From Mycobacterium marinum (GTDB lineage Bacteria; Actinomycetota; Actinomycetes; Mycobacteriales; Mycobacteriaceae), in contig NZ_CP024190.1 in NCBI RefSeq assembly GCF_003391395.1, positions 1,488,001 through 1,552,000 on the forward strand: a stretch of DNA of 64,000 nt. The letters run 5' to 3'. A program made the position numbers and the translations under genes. Within the stretch, counting starts at the first letter, position 1, and each line of letters begins with the position of its first letter. The notes under the pieces were generated by a model. That model did no database searches. It saw only the letters and a program-made list of their open reading frames with translations, and had not been told where the DNA came from. This document shows, in pieces, positions 18,103-27,078 of this stretch.

Positions 18103-20187
18103 ATGAATTTTTCGGTCATGCCACCTGAGATCAATTCGGTGTTGATGTTCGCCGGTGCGGGCTCCGAGCCGATGCTGCTGGCGGCTCGAGGGTGGAGCGA
18201 GTTGTCCGCGGAACTGCAGTCGGCGGCGGCCGGCTTTGCTTCGCTGACCTCGGGGCTCACGGGTCAGTTCTGGCAGGGCGCGGCGGCGCAGGCGATGACG
18301 GGTGTGGCGCAGGCGTACGCGGCGCATCTATCCGCGACGGCCGCACAAGCTGGGCAGGTGTCGGCGCAAGCCAATGGTGTTGCCGCGGTGTTCGATGCGG
18401 CGCGGGCTGCGATCGTGCATCCGTTGCAGGTGGCGGCCAACCGCACCCAGCTGGTGTCGTTGGTGGTATCGAATCTGTTCGGTCAGAACGCACCGGCGAT
18501 TGCCGCGGTCGAGGCCAACTACGAGGAGATGTGGGCCCAGGACGTGTCCGCGATGTCTGGCTACTACACCGGCGCCTCGGCGGCGGTCGCGCAGTTGACC
18601 CCCTGGGAGCTGACGTCGGAGGGCATCGTCATACCGTTGCCCGACCATATTGGCGTCCTCAACTTCACCCCGGGCAACATCGGCTCCCTCAACCTGGGTA
18701 TCGGTAACGTCGGCGACCTCAACCTGGGCAGCGGCAACACGGGCGCGGGCAATCTGGGTCTGGGCAACTTCGGCGAGCTCAACCTGGGCAGCGGGAACGG
18801 CAACTCGGGTAACGGAGACTCGACGACCCCGCTTTCGGCCAGCTTCAACCTGGGCAGCGGAAACCTCGGTGACGCCAACCTGGGTAGCGGCAATCTGGGC
18901 ATGCTCAACCTGGGCAGTGGGAACAAGGGCGACACAAACTTCGGCTTCGGCAACATCGGCGACCTGAACCTGGGCAGCGGGAACATCGGCAGCCACAACT
19001 TCGGCTCCGGGAACAGCGGCAGCGCCAACTTGGGCAGCGGAAACACCGGCAACTCCAACTTCGGTTTGGGCAACACCGGCAGCACCAACCTCGGCAGCGG
19101 GAACACGGGATCGGCAAACTTCGGCAGCGGCAACCTCGGTGACGCCAACGTCGGCTGGGGGAACCTGGGTAGCCATAACCTCGGCTTCGGAAACAACGGC
19201 AGCAACAACATTGGTATCGGGCTGACCGGCGACAACCAGATCGGCATCAACTTCGGTGCGCTCAACAGTGGCCACGGAAATATCGGCCTGTTCAACTCCG
19301 GCAACGACAATGTCGGTTTCTTCAACTCCGGCGACAAGAACATCGGCATCGCGAACTCGGGCTTGGGAGTTGGGCCGCTGAGCACGGAATTTTTCACCTC
19401 GGGGGAGTTCAATTCGGGTGTCGGGAGCTCGGGGACACTCAACACCGGCTGGGGAAACTCGGGTTCCACCAACACCGGCTACTTCAACGCGGGTCACACC
19501 AACACGGGCCTGTTCAACTCCGGTGACACCAGCACCGGTCTGTTCAACTCCGGTGACACCAACACCGGCCTGTTCAACTCCGGTGACACCAACACCGGCT
19601 TCTTCAACGCCGGCACCGCCAACTTCGGTAGCTTCAACGGCGGCAGCACCAACACCGGCGACTGGAACTCGGGCAGCATCAATACGGGCTACGCAAACTC
19701 CGGTGGTACGAATACCGGCATCCTCAATGCGGGCAACCTCAATACCGGCGCGTTCAGTCCCTTTGATCAGCCGGTGGTGAACTCGGGCTTCTCCAATGAT
19801 TTCGATGGCCCCTTCGGTAAAGGGGGCGTCAACCAATCGGGCGCCTTTAACCAGGGCGTCGGTAACTCGGGCTTCGATTCCGGCGACAACATAAAGGGCG
19901 GCACCGTGAGCTCTTCGGGCTTCGAGAACCACGGAAACTTCGGATCCGGTTTCCTGAATGCCGGTTCGTTTAGTTCGGGCTTTCGCAACACCGGCCCCGA
20001 GGGCATCAACCCCGGCTTCATGTCGGGCTTCGTCAACAGTTCCGGGACGTTCATCTCCGGCTTCTTCAATGCGGGCACCTTCACCCCGGGGTTGTTGGAG
20101 ACCTTCAATTCGGGGTTCGGGAACCTGGGTAACCAGGTATCAGGCTTGTTCAACGCCCAGAACGTCAAGTCAGGGCCGATTCACTGA
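18103..20187 (+). CDS. PPE-MPTR family protein
   Basis: A 694-residue cell-surface or secreted protein. Residues 1-180 are the PPE domain: PPE at 7-9, WxG at 57-59 (WQG) and the helical EANYEEMWAQDV segment. From about 183 on the protein consists of major polymorphic tandem repeats with the NxGxGN / GSGNxG pentapeptide pattern, later NTGLFNSGD-type units, which form a repetitive beta-structure. PPE proteins need a PE partner and an EspG chaperone for ESX-5 export; the PE_PGRS gene upstream is separated by 400 bp, so pairing is not obvious. ATG at 18103 was chosen because it begins MNFSVMPPE; a GTG one codon earlier is possible. Function is unknown. Confidence 0.92.
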   Translation: MNFSVMPPEINSVLMFAGAGSEPMLLAARGWSELSAELQSAAAGFASLTSGLTGQFWQGAAAQAMTGVAQAYAAHLSATAAQAGQVSAQANGVAAVFDAARAAIVHPLQVAANRTQLVSLVVSNLFGQNAPAIAAVEANYEEMWAQDVSAMSGYYTGASAAVAQLTPWELTSEGIVIPLPDHIGVLNFTPGNIGSLNLGIGNVGDLNLGSGNTGAGNLGLGNFGELNLGSGNGNSGNGDSTTPLSASFNLGSGNLGDANLGSGNLGMLNLGSGNKGDTNFGFGNIGDLNLGSGNIGSHNFGSGNSGSANLGSGNTGNSNFGLGNTGSTNLGSGNTGSANFGSGNLGDANVGWGNLGSHNLGFGNNGSNNIGIGLTGDNQIGINFGALNSGHGNIGLFNSGNDNVGFFNSGDKNIGIANSGLGVGPLSTEFFTSGEFNSGVGSSGTLNTGWGNSGSTNTGYFNAGHTNTGLFNSGDTSTGLFNSGDTNTGLFNSGDTNTGFFNAGTANFGSFNGGSTNTGDWNSGSINTGYANSGGTNTGILNAGNLNTGAFSPFDQPVVNSGFSNDFDGPFGKGGVNQSGAFNQGVGNSGFDSGDNIKGGTVSSSGFENHGNFGSGFLNAGSFSSGFRNTGPEGINPGFMSGFVNSSGTFISGFFNAGTFTPGLLETFNSGFGNLGNQVSGLFNAQNVKSGPIH
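19501..19620 (+). repeat. 30-bp tandem repeats inside the PPE-MPTR gene
   Basis: Three nearly identical 30-base units occupy 19501-19590, each encoding NTGLFNSGDT-like decapeptides (ACTCCGGTGACACC is shared by all), with a fourth, more diverged unit at 19591-19620. The unit is a multiple of three, so gain or loss of copies would keep the frame. This is the most homogeneous part of the longer degenerate MPTR region from about 18650 to 19760. Confidence 0.8.
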
Positions 20188-20250
20188 CCGTGCGGATGGG
20201 CACCGACATGCTCCGCAGAAGTGCCGCACGGCGCGCAATAGGCTGATGCC

Positions 20251-20904
20251 GTGCTGATCGCGATCGAAGGCGTTGACGGCGCGGGCAAGCGAACTTTGTC
20301 CGAGGGTCTGCGCAAGGAGTTCGAAGCCGCCGGAAGATCGGTGGCCACGCTAGCCTTCCCGCGCTACGGAAACTCGGTCACGGCCGATATCGCGGCCGAG
20401 GCGCTACACGGCGAGCACGGCGATCTCGCGTCCTCGGTGTTCGCGATGGCGACGCTGTTCGCGCTGGACCGCGCCGCCGCGGTCGACGAGATCCACGGCT
20501 TGTGTCTGGCCTACGAGGTGGTGATTCTGGACCGCTACGTGGCGTCCAACGCCGCCTACAGTGCGGCGCGCCTGCATCAGGACTCGGCGGGGGAAGCTGT
20601 GGCCTGGGTGGGGCGGATGGAGTATGAGCGGTTCGGGCTGCCCGAACCGGACTGGCAGGTACTGCTCGCGGTGCCCGTCGAGCTGGCCGGCGAGAGGTCG
20701 CGTGGGCGGGCCCGCAGCGACCCGGGCCGGCCCCGCGACAGCTACGAACGCGACGATGGGCTGCAGCAGCGCACCGGCTCGGTGTACGCCGAGCTGGCCG
20801 CCGCGGGCTGGGGTGGTCGGTGGCTGGTTGTCGACGCGGACGTCGATCCGGGGGCTCTGGCGGCGACATTGATGTCGCCGACGGCCCCAGAGGGGGGAAA
20901 TTGA
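20251..20904 (+). CDS. tmk: Thymidylate kinase (Tmk)
   Basis: Tmk phosphorylates dTMP to dTDP in the cytosol. The 217-residue protein has the P-loop GVDGAGKRT at 7-15 with D9, the LDRYVASN segment at 93-100 carrying D94 and R95 (nucleobase/phosphate contacts), and an arginine-rich LID (ERSRGRARS). The same P-loop wording is known in M. tuberculosis Tmk, so it is not an anomaly. The GTG start lies 63 bp after the PPE stop. It precedes mtrA by 70 bp. Confidence 0.93.
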   Translation: MLIAIEGVDGAGKRTLSEGLRKEFEAAGRSVATLAFPRYGNSVTADIAAEALHGEHGDLASSVFAMATLFALDRAAAVDEIHGLCLAYEVVILDRYVASNAAYSAARLHQDSAGEAVAWVGRMEYERFGLPEPDWQVLLAVPVELAGERSRGRARSDPGRPRDSYERDDGLQQRTGSVYAELAAAGWGGRWLVVDADVDPGALAATLMSPTAPEGGN

Positions 20905-20974
20905 GGGGTATTTGCCCTAATCAAGCGCGAAACGCCCGTGTGGTGCGCCAGTTTTGTCCCAATCTGGTGCCACC

Positions 20975-21661
20975 ATGGACACCATGAGGCAAAGGATTCT
21001 GGTTGTCGACGACGACGCTTCGTTGGCGGAGATGCTCACCATTGTGTTGCGTGGGGAGGGTTTCGATACCGCGGTCATCGGCGACGGTACTCAGGCCCTG
21101 ACTGCGGTGCGCGAGTTGCGCCCGGACTTGGTGCTGTTGGATTTGATGTTGCCCGGGATGAACGGGATCGACGTGTGCCGGGTGCTGCGCGCCGATTCCG
21201 GGGTGCCGATCGTGATGCTGACCGCTAAGACCGACACCGTCGATGTGGTTCTCGGCCTGGAGTCTGGCGCTGACGACTACATCATGAAGCCGTTCAAGCC
21301 CAAGGAGCTGGTGGCCCGGGTGCGGGCGCGGCTGCGCCGCAACGACGACGAGCCCGCCGAGATGCTGTCCATCGCCGACGTCGACATCGACGTGCCGGCG
21401 CACAAGGTCACCCGCAACGGCGAGCAGATCTCGCTCACGCCGCTGGAGTTCGACCTGCTCGTTGCGTTGGCACGCAAACCGCGCCAGGTGTTTACTCGTG
21501 ATGTGCTGCTCGAACAGGTGTGGGGGTACCGGCACCCGGCGGATACCCGCCTGGTGAACGTGCATGTCCAGCGTCTGCGGGCCAAGGTTGAGAAAGACCC
21601 TGAGAACCCGACCGTGGTATTGACCGTTCGAGGAGTGGGTTACAAGGCCGGACCTCCGTGA
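20975..21661 (+). CDS. mtrA: MtrA, essential OmpR-family response regulator
   Basis: MtrA is the DNA-binding half of the MtrAB system controlling cell division, peptidoglycan hydrolases and replication-linked genes. The 228-residue protein has the acidic pocket DDD at 12-14, phospho-acceptor D56 in LLDLMLPGMNG, K105 in the MKPFKPKEL segment and a C-terminal winged helix (LTPLEFDLLVALARKP, then VHVQRLRAKVE). The start MDTMRQRI matches M. tuberculosis MtrA exactly in length; the frame is open seven codons further upstream. The mtrA-mtrB-lpqB operon order is conserved. Confidence 0.97.
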   Translation: MDTMRQRILVVDDDASLAEMLTIVLRGEGFDTAVIGDGTQALTAVRELRPDLVLLDLMLPGMNGIDVCRVLRADSGVPIVMLTAKTDTVDVVLGLESGADDYIMKPFKPKELVARVRARLRRNDDEPAEMLSIADVDIDVPAHKVTRNGEQISLTPLEFDLLVALARKPRQVFTRDVLLEQVWGYRHPADTRLVNVHVQRLRAKVEKDPENPTVVLTVRGVGYKAGPP

Positions 21662-21710
21662 TCTGCACCGGCGACGATGCAGAGCGCGGCGATGCTGAGG
21701 ATCGGTGCCA

Positions 21711-23390
21711 GTGATCTGGGGCTCGCGACGGCGCATGCGGGGTCGCTGGGGGCGTTCCGGTCCGATGACGCGCGGGTTGAGCGCGTTGAGCCGAGCCGTT
21801 GGCGTTGCGTGGCGTCGGTCGCTGCAACTGCGCGTGGTGGCGCTGACGCTGGGGCTTTCGCTGGCTGTCGTCATGGCGCTGGGCTTCGTGCTGACCAGTC
21901 AGGTCACCAACCGCGTGCTCGATATCAAGGTCAAAGCCGCCATCGACCAGATCGAGCGGGCCCGTAACACCGTCAGCGGAATAGTCAACGGCGAGGAGAC
22001 CCGCTCGCTGGACAGCAGTCTTCAGCTTGCCCGCAACACTTTGACCTCGAAGACCGATCCGGCCTCGGGTGCCGGTCAGGCCGGTGCGTTTGATGCGGTG
22101 CTGATGGTGCCGGGTGACGGTCCGCGCGCTGCCTCCGCGGCCGGCCCTGTCGACCAGGTGCCCAGCGCATTGCGCGGCTTCGTCAAGGCGGGGCAGGCCG
22201 CATATCAGTACGCCACCGTGCATACCGATGGCTTCTCCGGGCCGGCGCTCATCGTCGGCACCCCGACGTCGTCGCGGGTGGCCAACCTCGAGCTGTACCT
22301 GATCTTTCCGCTGGCCAATGAGCAGGCCACGATCACGCTGGTGCGCGGCACGATGGCCACCGGCAGCCTGGTACTGCTGGTCCTGCTGGCCGGTATCGCG
22401 TTGCTGGTCTCGCGCCAAGTCGTGGTCCCGGTCCGGTCCGCATCGCGGATTGCCGAGCGCTTCGCCGAGGGACACCTGTCCGAACGGATGCCGGTGCGCG
22501 GTGAGGATGACATGGCGCGGTTGGCGCTGTCGTTCAACGACATGGCCGAAAGCCTGTCTCGTCAGATCACCCAGCTTGAGGAGTTCGGCAACCTGCAGCG
22601 TCGGTTCACCTCCGATGTCAGTCATGAGCTGCGCACCCCGCTGACCACGGTCCGGATGGCCGCCGACCTGATCTATGACCACAGCGCCGACCTGGATCCG
22701 ACGCTGCGGCGCTCCACCGAGTTGATGGTCAACGAACTGGACCGGTTCGAGTCCTTGCTCAACGACCTCCTCGAGATCTCGCGCCATGACGCCGGTGTGG
22801 CCGAGCTGTCGGTTGAGGCGGTCGACTTGCGCACCACCGTCAACAGCGCGCTGGGCAACGTGGGTCACCTGGCCGAGGAGGCCGGCATCGAGTTGTTGGT
22901 GGAGATGCCGGACAGCGAGGTGATCGCCGAGGTCGATGCGCGCCGGGTGGAACGGATACTGCGCAATCTGATTGCCAACGCCATCGATCACGCCGAGCAC
23001 AAGCCGGTGCGGATCCGGATGGGCGCCGACGAAGATACCGTCGCGGTCACCGTCCGCGACTACGGCGTGGGACTGCGGCCCGGCGAGGAGAAGTTGGTGT
23101 TCAGCCGCTTCTGGCGGGCGGATCCGTCCCGAGTGCGCCGGTCCGGTGGCACCGGGCTGGGTCTGGCCATCAGCGTCGAGGACGCGCGGCTGCACCAGGG
23201 CCGGCTGGAAGCCTGGGGCGAACCCGGCCAGGGTGCCTGCTTCCGGCTGACCTTGCCGCTGGTTCGGGGCCACAAGGTCACGACCAGCCCGCTGCCCATG
23301 AAGCCGATCCCGCAACCGGCGGCGCAACCGAATGCGCTGGAGCACACCGACCGCCTGCGCCCACGTGAGCACGCGGAGTGGAGCGGCTGA
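21711..23390 (+). CDS. mtrB: MtrB, sensor histidine kinase
   Basis: MtrB is the membrane kinase partner of MtrA. The 559-residue protein has an N-terminal basic tail, a first membrane helix (about 41-63, VVALTLGLSLAVVMALGF), an extracytoplasmic domain to about 210, a second helix (about 218-235), a HAMP linker and the kinase core with phospho-accepting H305 in DVSHELRTPL and ATP-binding N, G1 and G2 boxes (NLIANAIDHA, GTGLGLAI). GTG at 21711 matches the known M. tuberculosis N-terminus; a GTG two codons earlier is also open. The 3' end overlaps lpqB. Confidence 0.96.
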   Translation: MIWGSRRRMRGRWGRSGPMTRGLSALSRAVGVAWRRSLQLRVVALTLGLSLAVVMALGFVLTSQVTNRVLDIKVKAAIDQIERARNTVSGIVNGEETRSLDSSLQLARNTLTSKTDPASGAGQAGAFDAVLMVPGDGPRAASAAGPVDQVPSALRGFVKAGQAAYQYATVHTDGFSGPALIVGTPTSSRVANLELYLIFPLANEQATITLVRGTMATGSLVLLVLLAGIALLVSRQVVVPVRSASRIAERFAEGHLSERMPVRGEDDMARLALSFNDMAESLSRQITQLEEFGNLQRRFTSDVSHELRTPLTTVRMAADLIYDHSADLDPTLRRSTELMVNELDRFESLLNDLLEISRHDAGVAELSVEAVDLRTTVNSALGNVGHLAEEAGIELLVEMPDSEVIAEVDARRVERILRNLIANAIDHAEHKPVRIRMGADEDTVAVTVRDYGVGLRPGEEKLVFSRFWRADPSRVRRSGGTGLGLAISVEDARLHQGRLEAWGEPGQGACFRLTLPLVRGHKVTTSPLPMKPIPQPAAQPNALEHTDRLRPREHAEWSG

Positions 23391-25168
23391 TGCGGGAGTT
23401 TCCGACGATGGTTCGGTCGGTATTTGCCCTGGTGTTCGCGGCTGTGCTGCTCGGTGGCTGCGCGAGCGTGCCGAGTTCATCAGCTCCACAAGCCATCGGC
23501 ACCGTCGAGCGTCCGGCGCCGTCGAATCTGCCCAAGCCGATCCCGGGCATGGATCCCGACGTGCTGCTGCGGGAATTCCTCAAAGCCACGGCCGATCCGG
23601 CCAACCGGCATCTGGCGGCGCGGCAGTTCCTCACCCAGTCGGCCTCCAACGCGTGGGACGATGCCGGTAGCGCCCTGCTGATCGACCACGTGGTCTTCGT
23701 GGAAACCCGTGGTGCCGAACGGGTTTCGGCGACCATGCGGGCAGACATCCTGGGCTCACTGTCCGATATGGGAGTCTTCGAGACCGCCGAAGGCGAGTTG
23801 CCCGACCCAGGACCGATCGAGTTGGTCAAGACCTCCGGCGGCTGGCGCATCGATCGGCTGCCCAACGGAGTCTTCCTGGACTGGCAGCAATTCCAATCGA
23901 CCTACAAGCGCAACACGCTGTATTTCGCGGACCCGACCGGCAAGACAGTGGTTCCCGACCCGCGCTATGTTGCCGTGTCCGACCATGACCAGCTGGCCAC
24001 CGAGCTGGTGTCCAAGCTGCTGGCCGGCCCACGTCCGGAGATGGCGCATTCGGTGCGCAACCTGCTGGCGCCGCCGTTGCGGCTGCGCGGTCCGGTGACG
24101 CGAGCCGATGGCGGCAAGAGTGGCATCGGCAAGGGATACGGTGGCGCGCGCATCGACCTGGAGAAGCTGTCCACCACCGATCCGCACAGCCGGCAATTGC
24201 TGGCCGCGCAGATCATTTGGACGTTGGCCCGAGCGGACATCCGAGGGCCCTATGTGATCAACGCCGACGGTGCCCCGCTGGATGACCGGTTCGCCGAAGG
24301 GTGGACCACCTCCGATGTCGCCGCCACCGACCCGGGGGTAGCCGACGGTGCCGGGGCGGGACTGCACGCCCTGGTGGGGGGGTCACTCGTGGCGCTGGAC
24401 GGACAGCGGATCACCACCGTCGGGGGAGCCTTCGGTCGGATGGGGGACCAGACGGGTGCGGCGTTGTCACGCACCGGTCGCCTGGCGGCCTCGGTGGTGA
24501 CGCTGCGGCGCGGCGCCCCCGACGTGGCCGCCTCACTGTGGATCGGTGAGCTCGGCGCCGAGGCGGTGCAAGCCGCCGACGGCCACAATCTGTCGCGGCC
24601 CAGCTGGTCGCTCGACGACGCGGTCTGGGTGGTGGTTGACACCAACAATGTGCTGCGCGCGATCCAAGAACCCGCGTCCGGACAGCCGGCCCGGATTCCC
24701 GTCGACTCCACCGCGGTGTCCAGTCGCTTCCCCGGGGCGATCACCGATCTGCAGCTCTCCCGGGACGGCACCCGCGCGGCGATGGTGATTGACGGGCGGG
24801 TGATTCTGTCCAGCGTCGAGCAGACCCAGGCCGGCCAGTTCGCCCTGACCTACCCGCGGCGGCTGGGTTTTGGGCTTGGTACTTCGGTGGTCTCGTTGTC
24901 CTGGCGAACCGGCGATGACATCGTGGTGACCCGTAACGACGTCGGCCATCCGGTGTCGTATGTGAACCTGGACGGAGTGAATTCCGATGCGCCGGCGCGC
25001 GGTCTGCAGATTCCGCTGTTCGCCATCGCGGCCAACCCCTCGACGGTGTACGTCGCCGGACCGCAAGGGGTGATGATGTACTCGGCCTCATCCGCCGAAG
25101 GCCAACAGAGCTGGGCGGAAGTGCCCGGCCTGATGGTGGCCGGGGCGGCGCCGGTGTTGCCGGGATAA
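23378..25168 (+). CDS. lpqB: LpqB, lipoprotein partner of MtrAB
   Basis: LpqB is an envelope lipoprotein that interacts with the MtrB sensor and affects MtrA phosphorylation. The 596-residue product has a signal peptide ending in the lipobox LLGGC (C28), a GerMN-like domain in the first half (FYKRNTLYF-type region) and a beta-propeller-like C-terminal half (LSRDGTRAAMVIDG, VVSLSWRTGDDIVV). The GTG at 23378 overlaps mtrB by 13 bases and gives the MERLM start known from M. tuberculosis; an ATG at 23390 in a TGATG overlap is an alternative. Confidence 0.94.
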   Translation: MERLMREFPTMVRSVFALVFAAVLLGGCASVPSSSAPQAIGTVERPAPSNLPKPIPGMDPDVLLREFLKATADPANRHLAARQFLTQSASNAWDDAGSALLIDHVVFVETRGAERVSATMRADILGSLSDMGVFETAEGELPDPGPIELVKTSGGWRIDRLPNGVFLDWQQFQSTYKRNTLYFADPTGKTVVPDPRYVAVSDHDQLATELVSKLLAGPRPEMAHSVRNLLAPPLRLRGPVTRADGGKSGIGKGYGGARIDLEKLSTTDPHSRQLLAAQIIWTLARADIRGPYVINADGAPLDDRFAEGWTTSDVAATDPGVADGAGAGLHALVGGSLVALDGQRITTVGGAFGRMGDQTGAALSRTGRLAASVVTLRRGAPDVAASLWIGELGAEAVQAADGHNLSRPSWSLDDAVWVVVDTNNVLRAIQEPASGQPARIPVDSTAVSSRFPGAITDLQLSRDGTRAAMVIDGRVILSSVEQTQAGQFALTYPRRLGFGLGTSVVSLSWRTGDDIVVTRNDVGHPVSYVNLDGVNSDAPARGLQIPLFAIAANPSTVYVAGPQGVMMYSASSAEGQQSWAEVPGLMVAGAAPVLPG

Positions 25169-25228
25169 CCGCTGGGCTGCGCCGGGCCGGGCGGGCCAAC
25201 TACCCTCGCAGTGAGGAGTCGCTTTCCG

Positions 25229-26059
25229 ATGTCGCCCAAAGTTCCTTTCCTGCGTTGGGATGATCCGTTCCGCGCGCTGGAAATGCTGGGCTCGCTATGG
25301 TCATCAACCGGTTTGCAGTCGGTGAGCGCGGGAGCCGCCCAGGCCGTCGCCATGCCATACCGGACGCTGTTCATGACGCTGCAGCAACTGCTTGTCGGCA
25401 AGGAAGTCACCGTGCGCATGGGCGACCAGGACGTGGTGCTCACCGTCACCGAGTTGGACTCCGCGCTGGACCCGCAGGGCCTTGCCGTCGGGCAGCTCGG
25501 CGAGGTCCGGGTGGCCGCCCGGGATGTCAGCTGGGATGAGCAGCGGCTGCAGAGCGCAGTCGCGGTCCTGCGCAACGTGCACATCCGCCCGGGGGTACCA
25601 CCGATGGTGGTGGCGGCACCGGTCGAGTTGTCCTCGGTGCTGCCGGCGGCGATCTTCGACGAGGTGCTGCAGCAGGTGGCTCCGCAGCTGCGTAGCGAGC
25701 TGTCCGAGGATGGGACCGCCCGACTGCGCTGGTCGCGCCGGCCCGAGTGGGGCGGACTGGAGGTGGACGCCGACGTGGTGGGGACGACGCTGTGGCTGCG
25801 ACCCCGCGCCGTGATGACCGGACGCCGACGCTGGTCTTTGCCGGCCCGGATGCCCGCCTACCAGGTACCGCTGCCGCCACTGCCGCACGGATTGCTGATC
25901 ACCCACGTCAACCTCGGACTTGATGCACTGCAGCTGTCTGCGCTGCTGCCCGAGTGGCGCATGGAGTTGCCGCTGCGGCACCTAGAGGACCTGATCACCC
26001 GGCTGAGCCAGGGAGCGCTCAGCTTCAGTTGGCCCTCCCTGTTGCGCGGCTCGGACTGA
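25229..26059 (+). CDS. DUF2993/LmeA-like lipid-binding-type protein, Rv3243c homologue
   Basis: A 276-residue protein of unknown function. It lacks a convincing signal peptide. The body (GLAVGQLGEVRVAARDVSWD, then VELSSVLPAAIFDEVLQQV) has the alternating beta/amphipathic pattern of the DUF2993 (LmeA) family, some of which bind phospholipids; I regard this as tentative. ATG at 25229 has AGGAG ten bases upstream; a GTG at 25211 would add six residues and agrees better with the length I recall for Rv3243c. It lies directly behind lpqB and may be part of that transcript. Confidence 0.75.
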   Translation: MSPKVPFLRWDDPFRALEMLGSLWSSTGLQSVSAGAAQAVAMPYRTLFMTLQQLLVGKEVTVRMGDQDVVLTVTELDSALDPQGLAVGQLGEVRVAARDVSWDEQRLQSAVAVLRNVHIRPGVPPMVVAAPVELSSVLPAAIFDEVLQQVAPQLRSELSEDGTARLRWSRRPEWGGLEVDADVVGTTLWLRPRAVMTGRRRWSLPARMPAYQVPLPPLPHGLLITHVNLGLDALQLSALLPEWRMELPLRHLEDLITRLSQGALSFSWPSLLRGSD

Positions 26060-26101
26060 ACGTCGGCCTCGGATGTCACCCCGAGCGGCGACACTTCTTT
26101 C

Positions 26102-26737
26102 GTGCTCGACCTCGTCTTGCCGCTGGAATGCGGCGGCTGCGGAGTCCCATCGACGCGGTGGTGCGCTGCCTGCGCCACCGAGCTCGCGGTGGCCGCCACC
26201 CACCCGCATGTGGTCAGCCCCCGAGCCGACCCGCAGGTGCCGGTGTTCGCGTTGGGTCGCTACGCGGGTGCGCGGCGCCACGCGATCCTGGCCCTGAAGG
26301 AACGCGGTCGCGGCGACCTCGTGGCGCCGTTGGCCCGGGCGCTTGCCGTCGGTGTCCATCGGCTGCTGTGCTGGGGCATCGTCGGCACCCCGCTGACGCT
26401 GGTGCCCGCACCGACCAGGCGTGCCGCGGCGCGGCGCCGGGGCGGGGACCCCATCACCCGGATCGCGGACGCGGCGGTGGCGGCTCACCCCGACATCGCC
26501 GTAGTCCAGGCGCTGCGGATGAGAGCACTGGCTCGCGACTCGGTGGGCCTGGGCAGCTCGGCCCGGGAACGCAACGCCGCGGGCCGCGTGCTGATGCTGA
26601 AGGGACGGCAACTGGGCACCGAAATCGTCGTCGTCGACGACGTCGTGACGACCGGGGCGACGGTGCGGGAGTCGGTTCGGGTGCTGCGGGCCGCCGGGGT
26701 TCGGGTGGCCGCCGTGCTGACCATCGCGGCGGCGTGA
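26102..26737 (+). CDS. ComF-like phosphoribosyltransferase-fold protein, Rv3242c homologue
   Basis: This 211-residue protein has an N-terminal zinc-finger-like pair of cysteine knuckles (C10, C13, C21, C24 in LECGGCG and CAAC) followed by a type I phosphoribosyltransferase domain with the PRPP loop VVVDDVVTTGATV near 176-188. ComF proteins support DNA uptake in competent bacteria; in mycobacteria the role is unproven. The PRPP loop is intact, so nucleotide or PRPP binding is plausible. GTG start at 26102, closely following Rv3243c-like. Confidence 0.85.
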   Translation: MLDLVLPLECGGCGVPSTRWCAACATELAVAATHPHVVSPRADPQVPVFALGRYAGARRHAILALKERGRGDLVAPLARALAVGVHRLLCWGIVGTPLTLVPAPTRRAAARRRGGDPITRIADAAVAAHPDIAVVQALRMRALARDSVGLGSSARERNAAGRVLMLKGRQLGTEIVVVDDVVTTGATVRESVRVLRAAGVRVAAVLTIAAA

Positions 26738-27078
26738 TGGGGCGAATCGAAAGCCGTGAATGTCAACGCATCCGCGCAACCCGATGAATCTGCCAAGAGA
26801 CGGTGAAGAACACACAACACGTGTGCCAATTAGGTGGCACGGTAGGGCAAACACCAGCTAACGTCGAGAGCAGATTTCAGACTCAATGAGAAGACTCACG
26901 GTCGATTCTCCTAGGTTCCAGCAATACCCGCGGTAGGAGGTGAGCTACTCGACATCTTGCTCCGGCGGGCAGCCTGCGGCGGTGCTTGCTCCAAACCGCT
27001 CCAACCCCCGTCGGCGCGTATCAGAAAGCCGGGCACGCAGGGCGCGTGCGACGTGAAAAGAGAAACGAGTTGTCACGA
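26738..27078 (+). promoter_or_regulatory. Long leader region upstream of hpf
   Basis: This 341 bp gap precedes the hibernation factor gene. It holds an inverted repeat, GTGCCA at 26823-26828 and TGGCAC at 26835-26840, and a near-perfect anti-SD complement AGGAGGTGA ending near 26943 that has no start codon at normal spacing. A TTG at 26957 opens a 41-codon frame whose TGA overlaps the hpf ATG (ATGA at 27079-27082), a layout compatible with translational coupling. No known riboswitch was recognised. Confidence 0.4.

Noticed and set aside
18650..19760. Regularly spaced repeats that could suggest a CRISPR array
   Set aside because: The repeats are in-frame coding MPTR units with no unique spacers, and no cas genes are nearby.
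18328..19932. A 534-codon minus-strand frame opposite the PPE-MPTR gene, and a proline/leucine-rich one at 18564-19475
   Set aside because: Both simply mirror the Asn/Gly repeat of the PPE gene; their repetitive composition is explained by the sense strand.
20251..20310. P-loop of Tmk with arginine after the lysine as a possible defect
   Set aside because: The same GVDGAGKRT wording is known in active M. tuberculosis Tmk.
21492..23489. A 665-codon antisense frame over mtrA/mtrB/lpqB
   Set aside because: It is antisense to three conserved genes and has an Arg/His/Gln-rich shadow composition.
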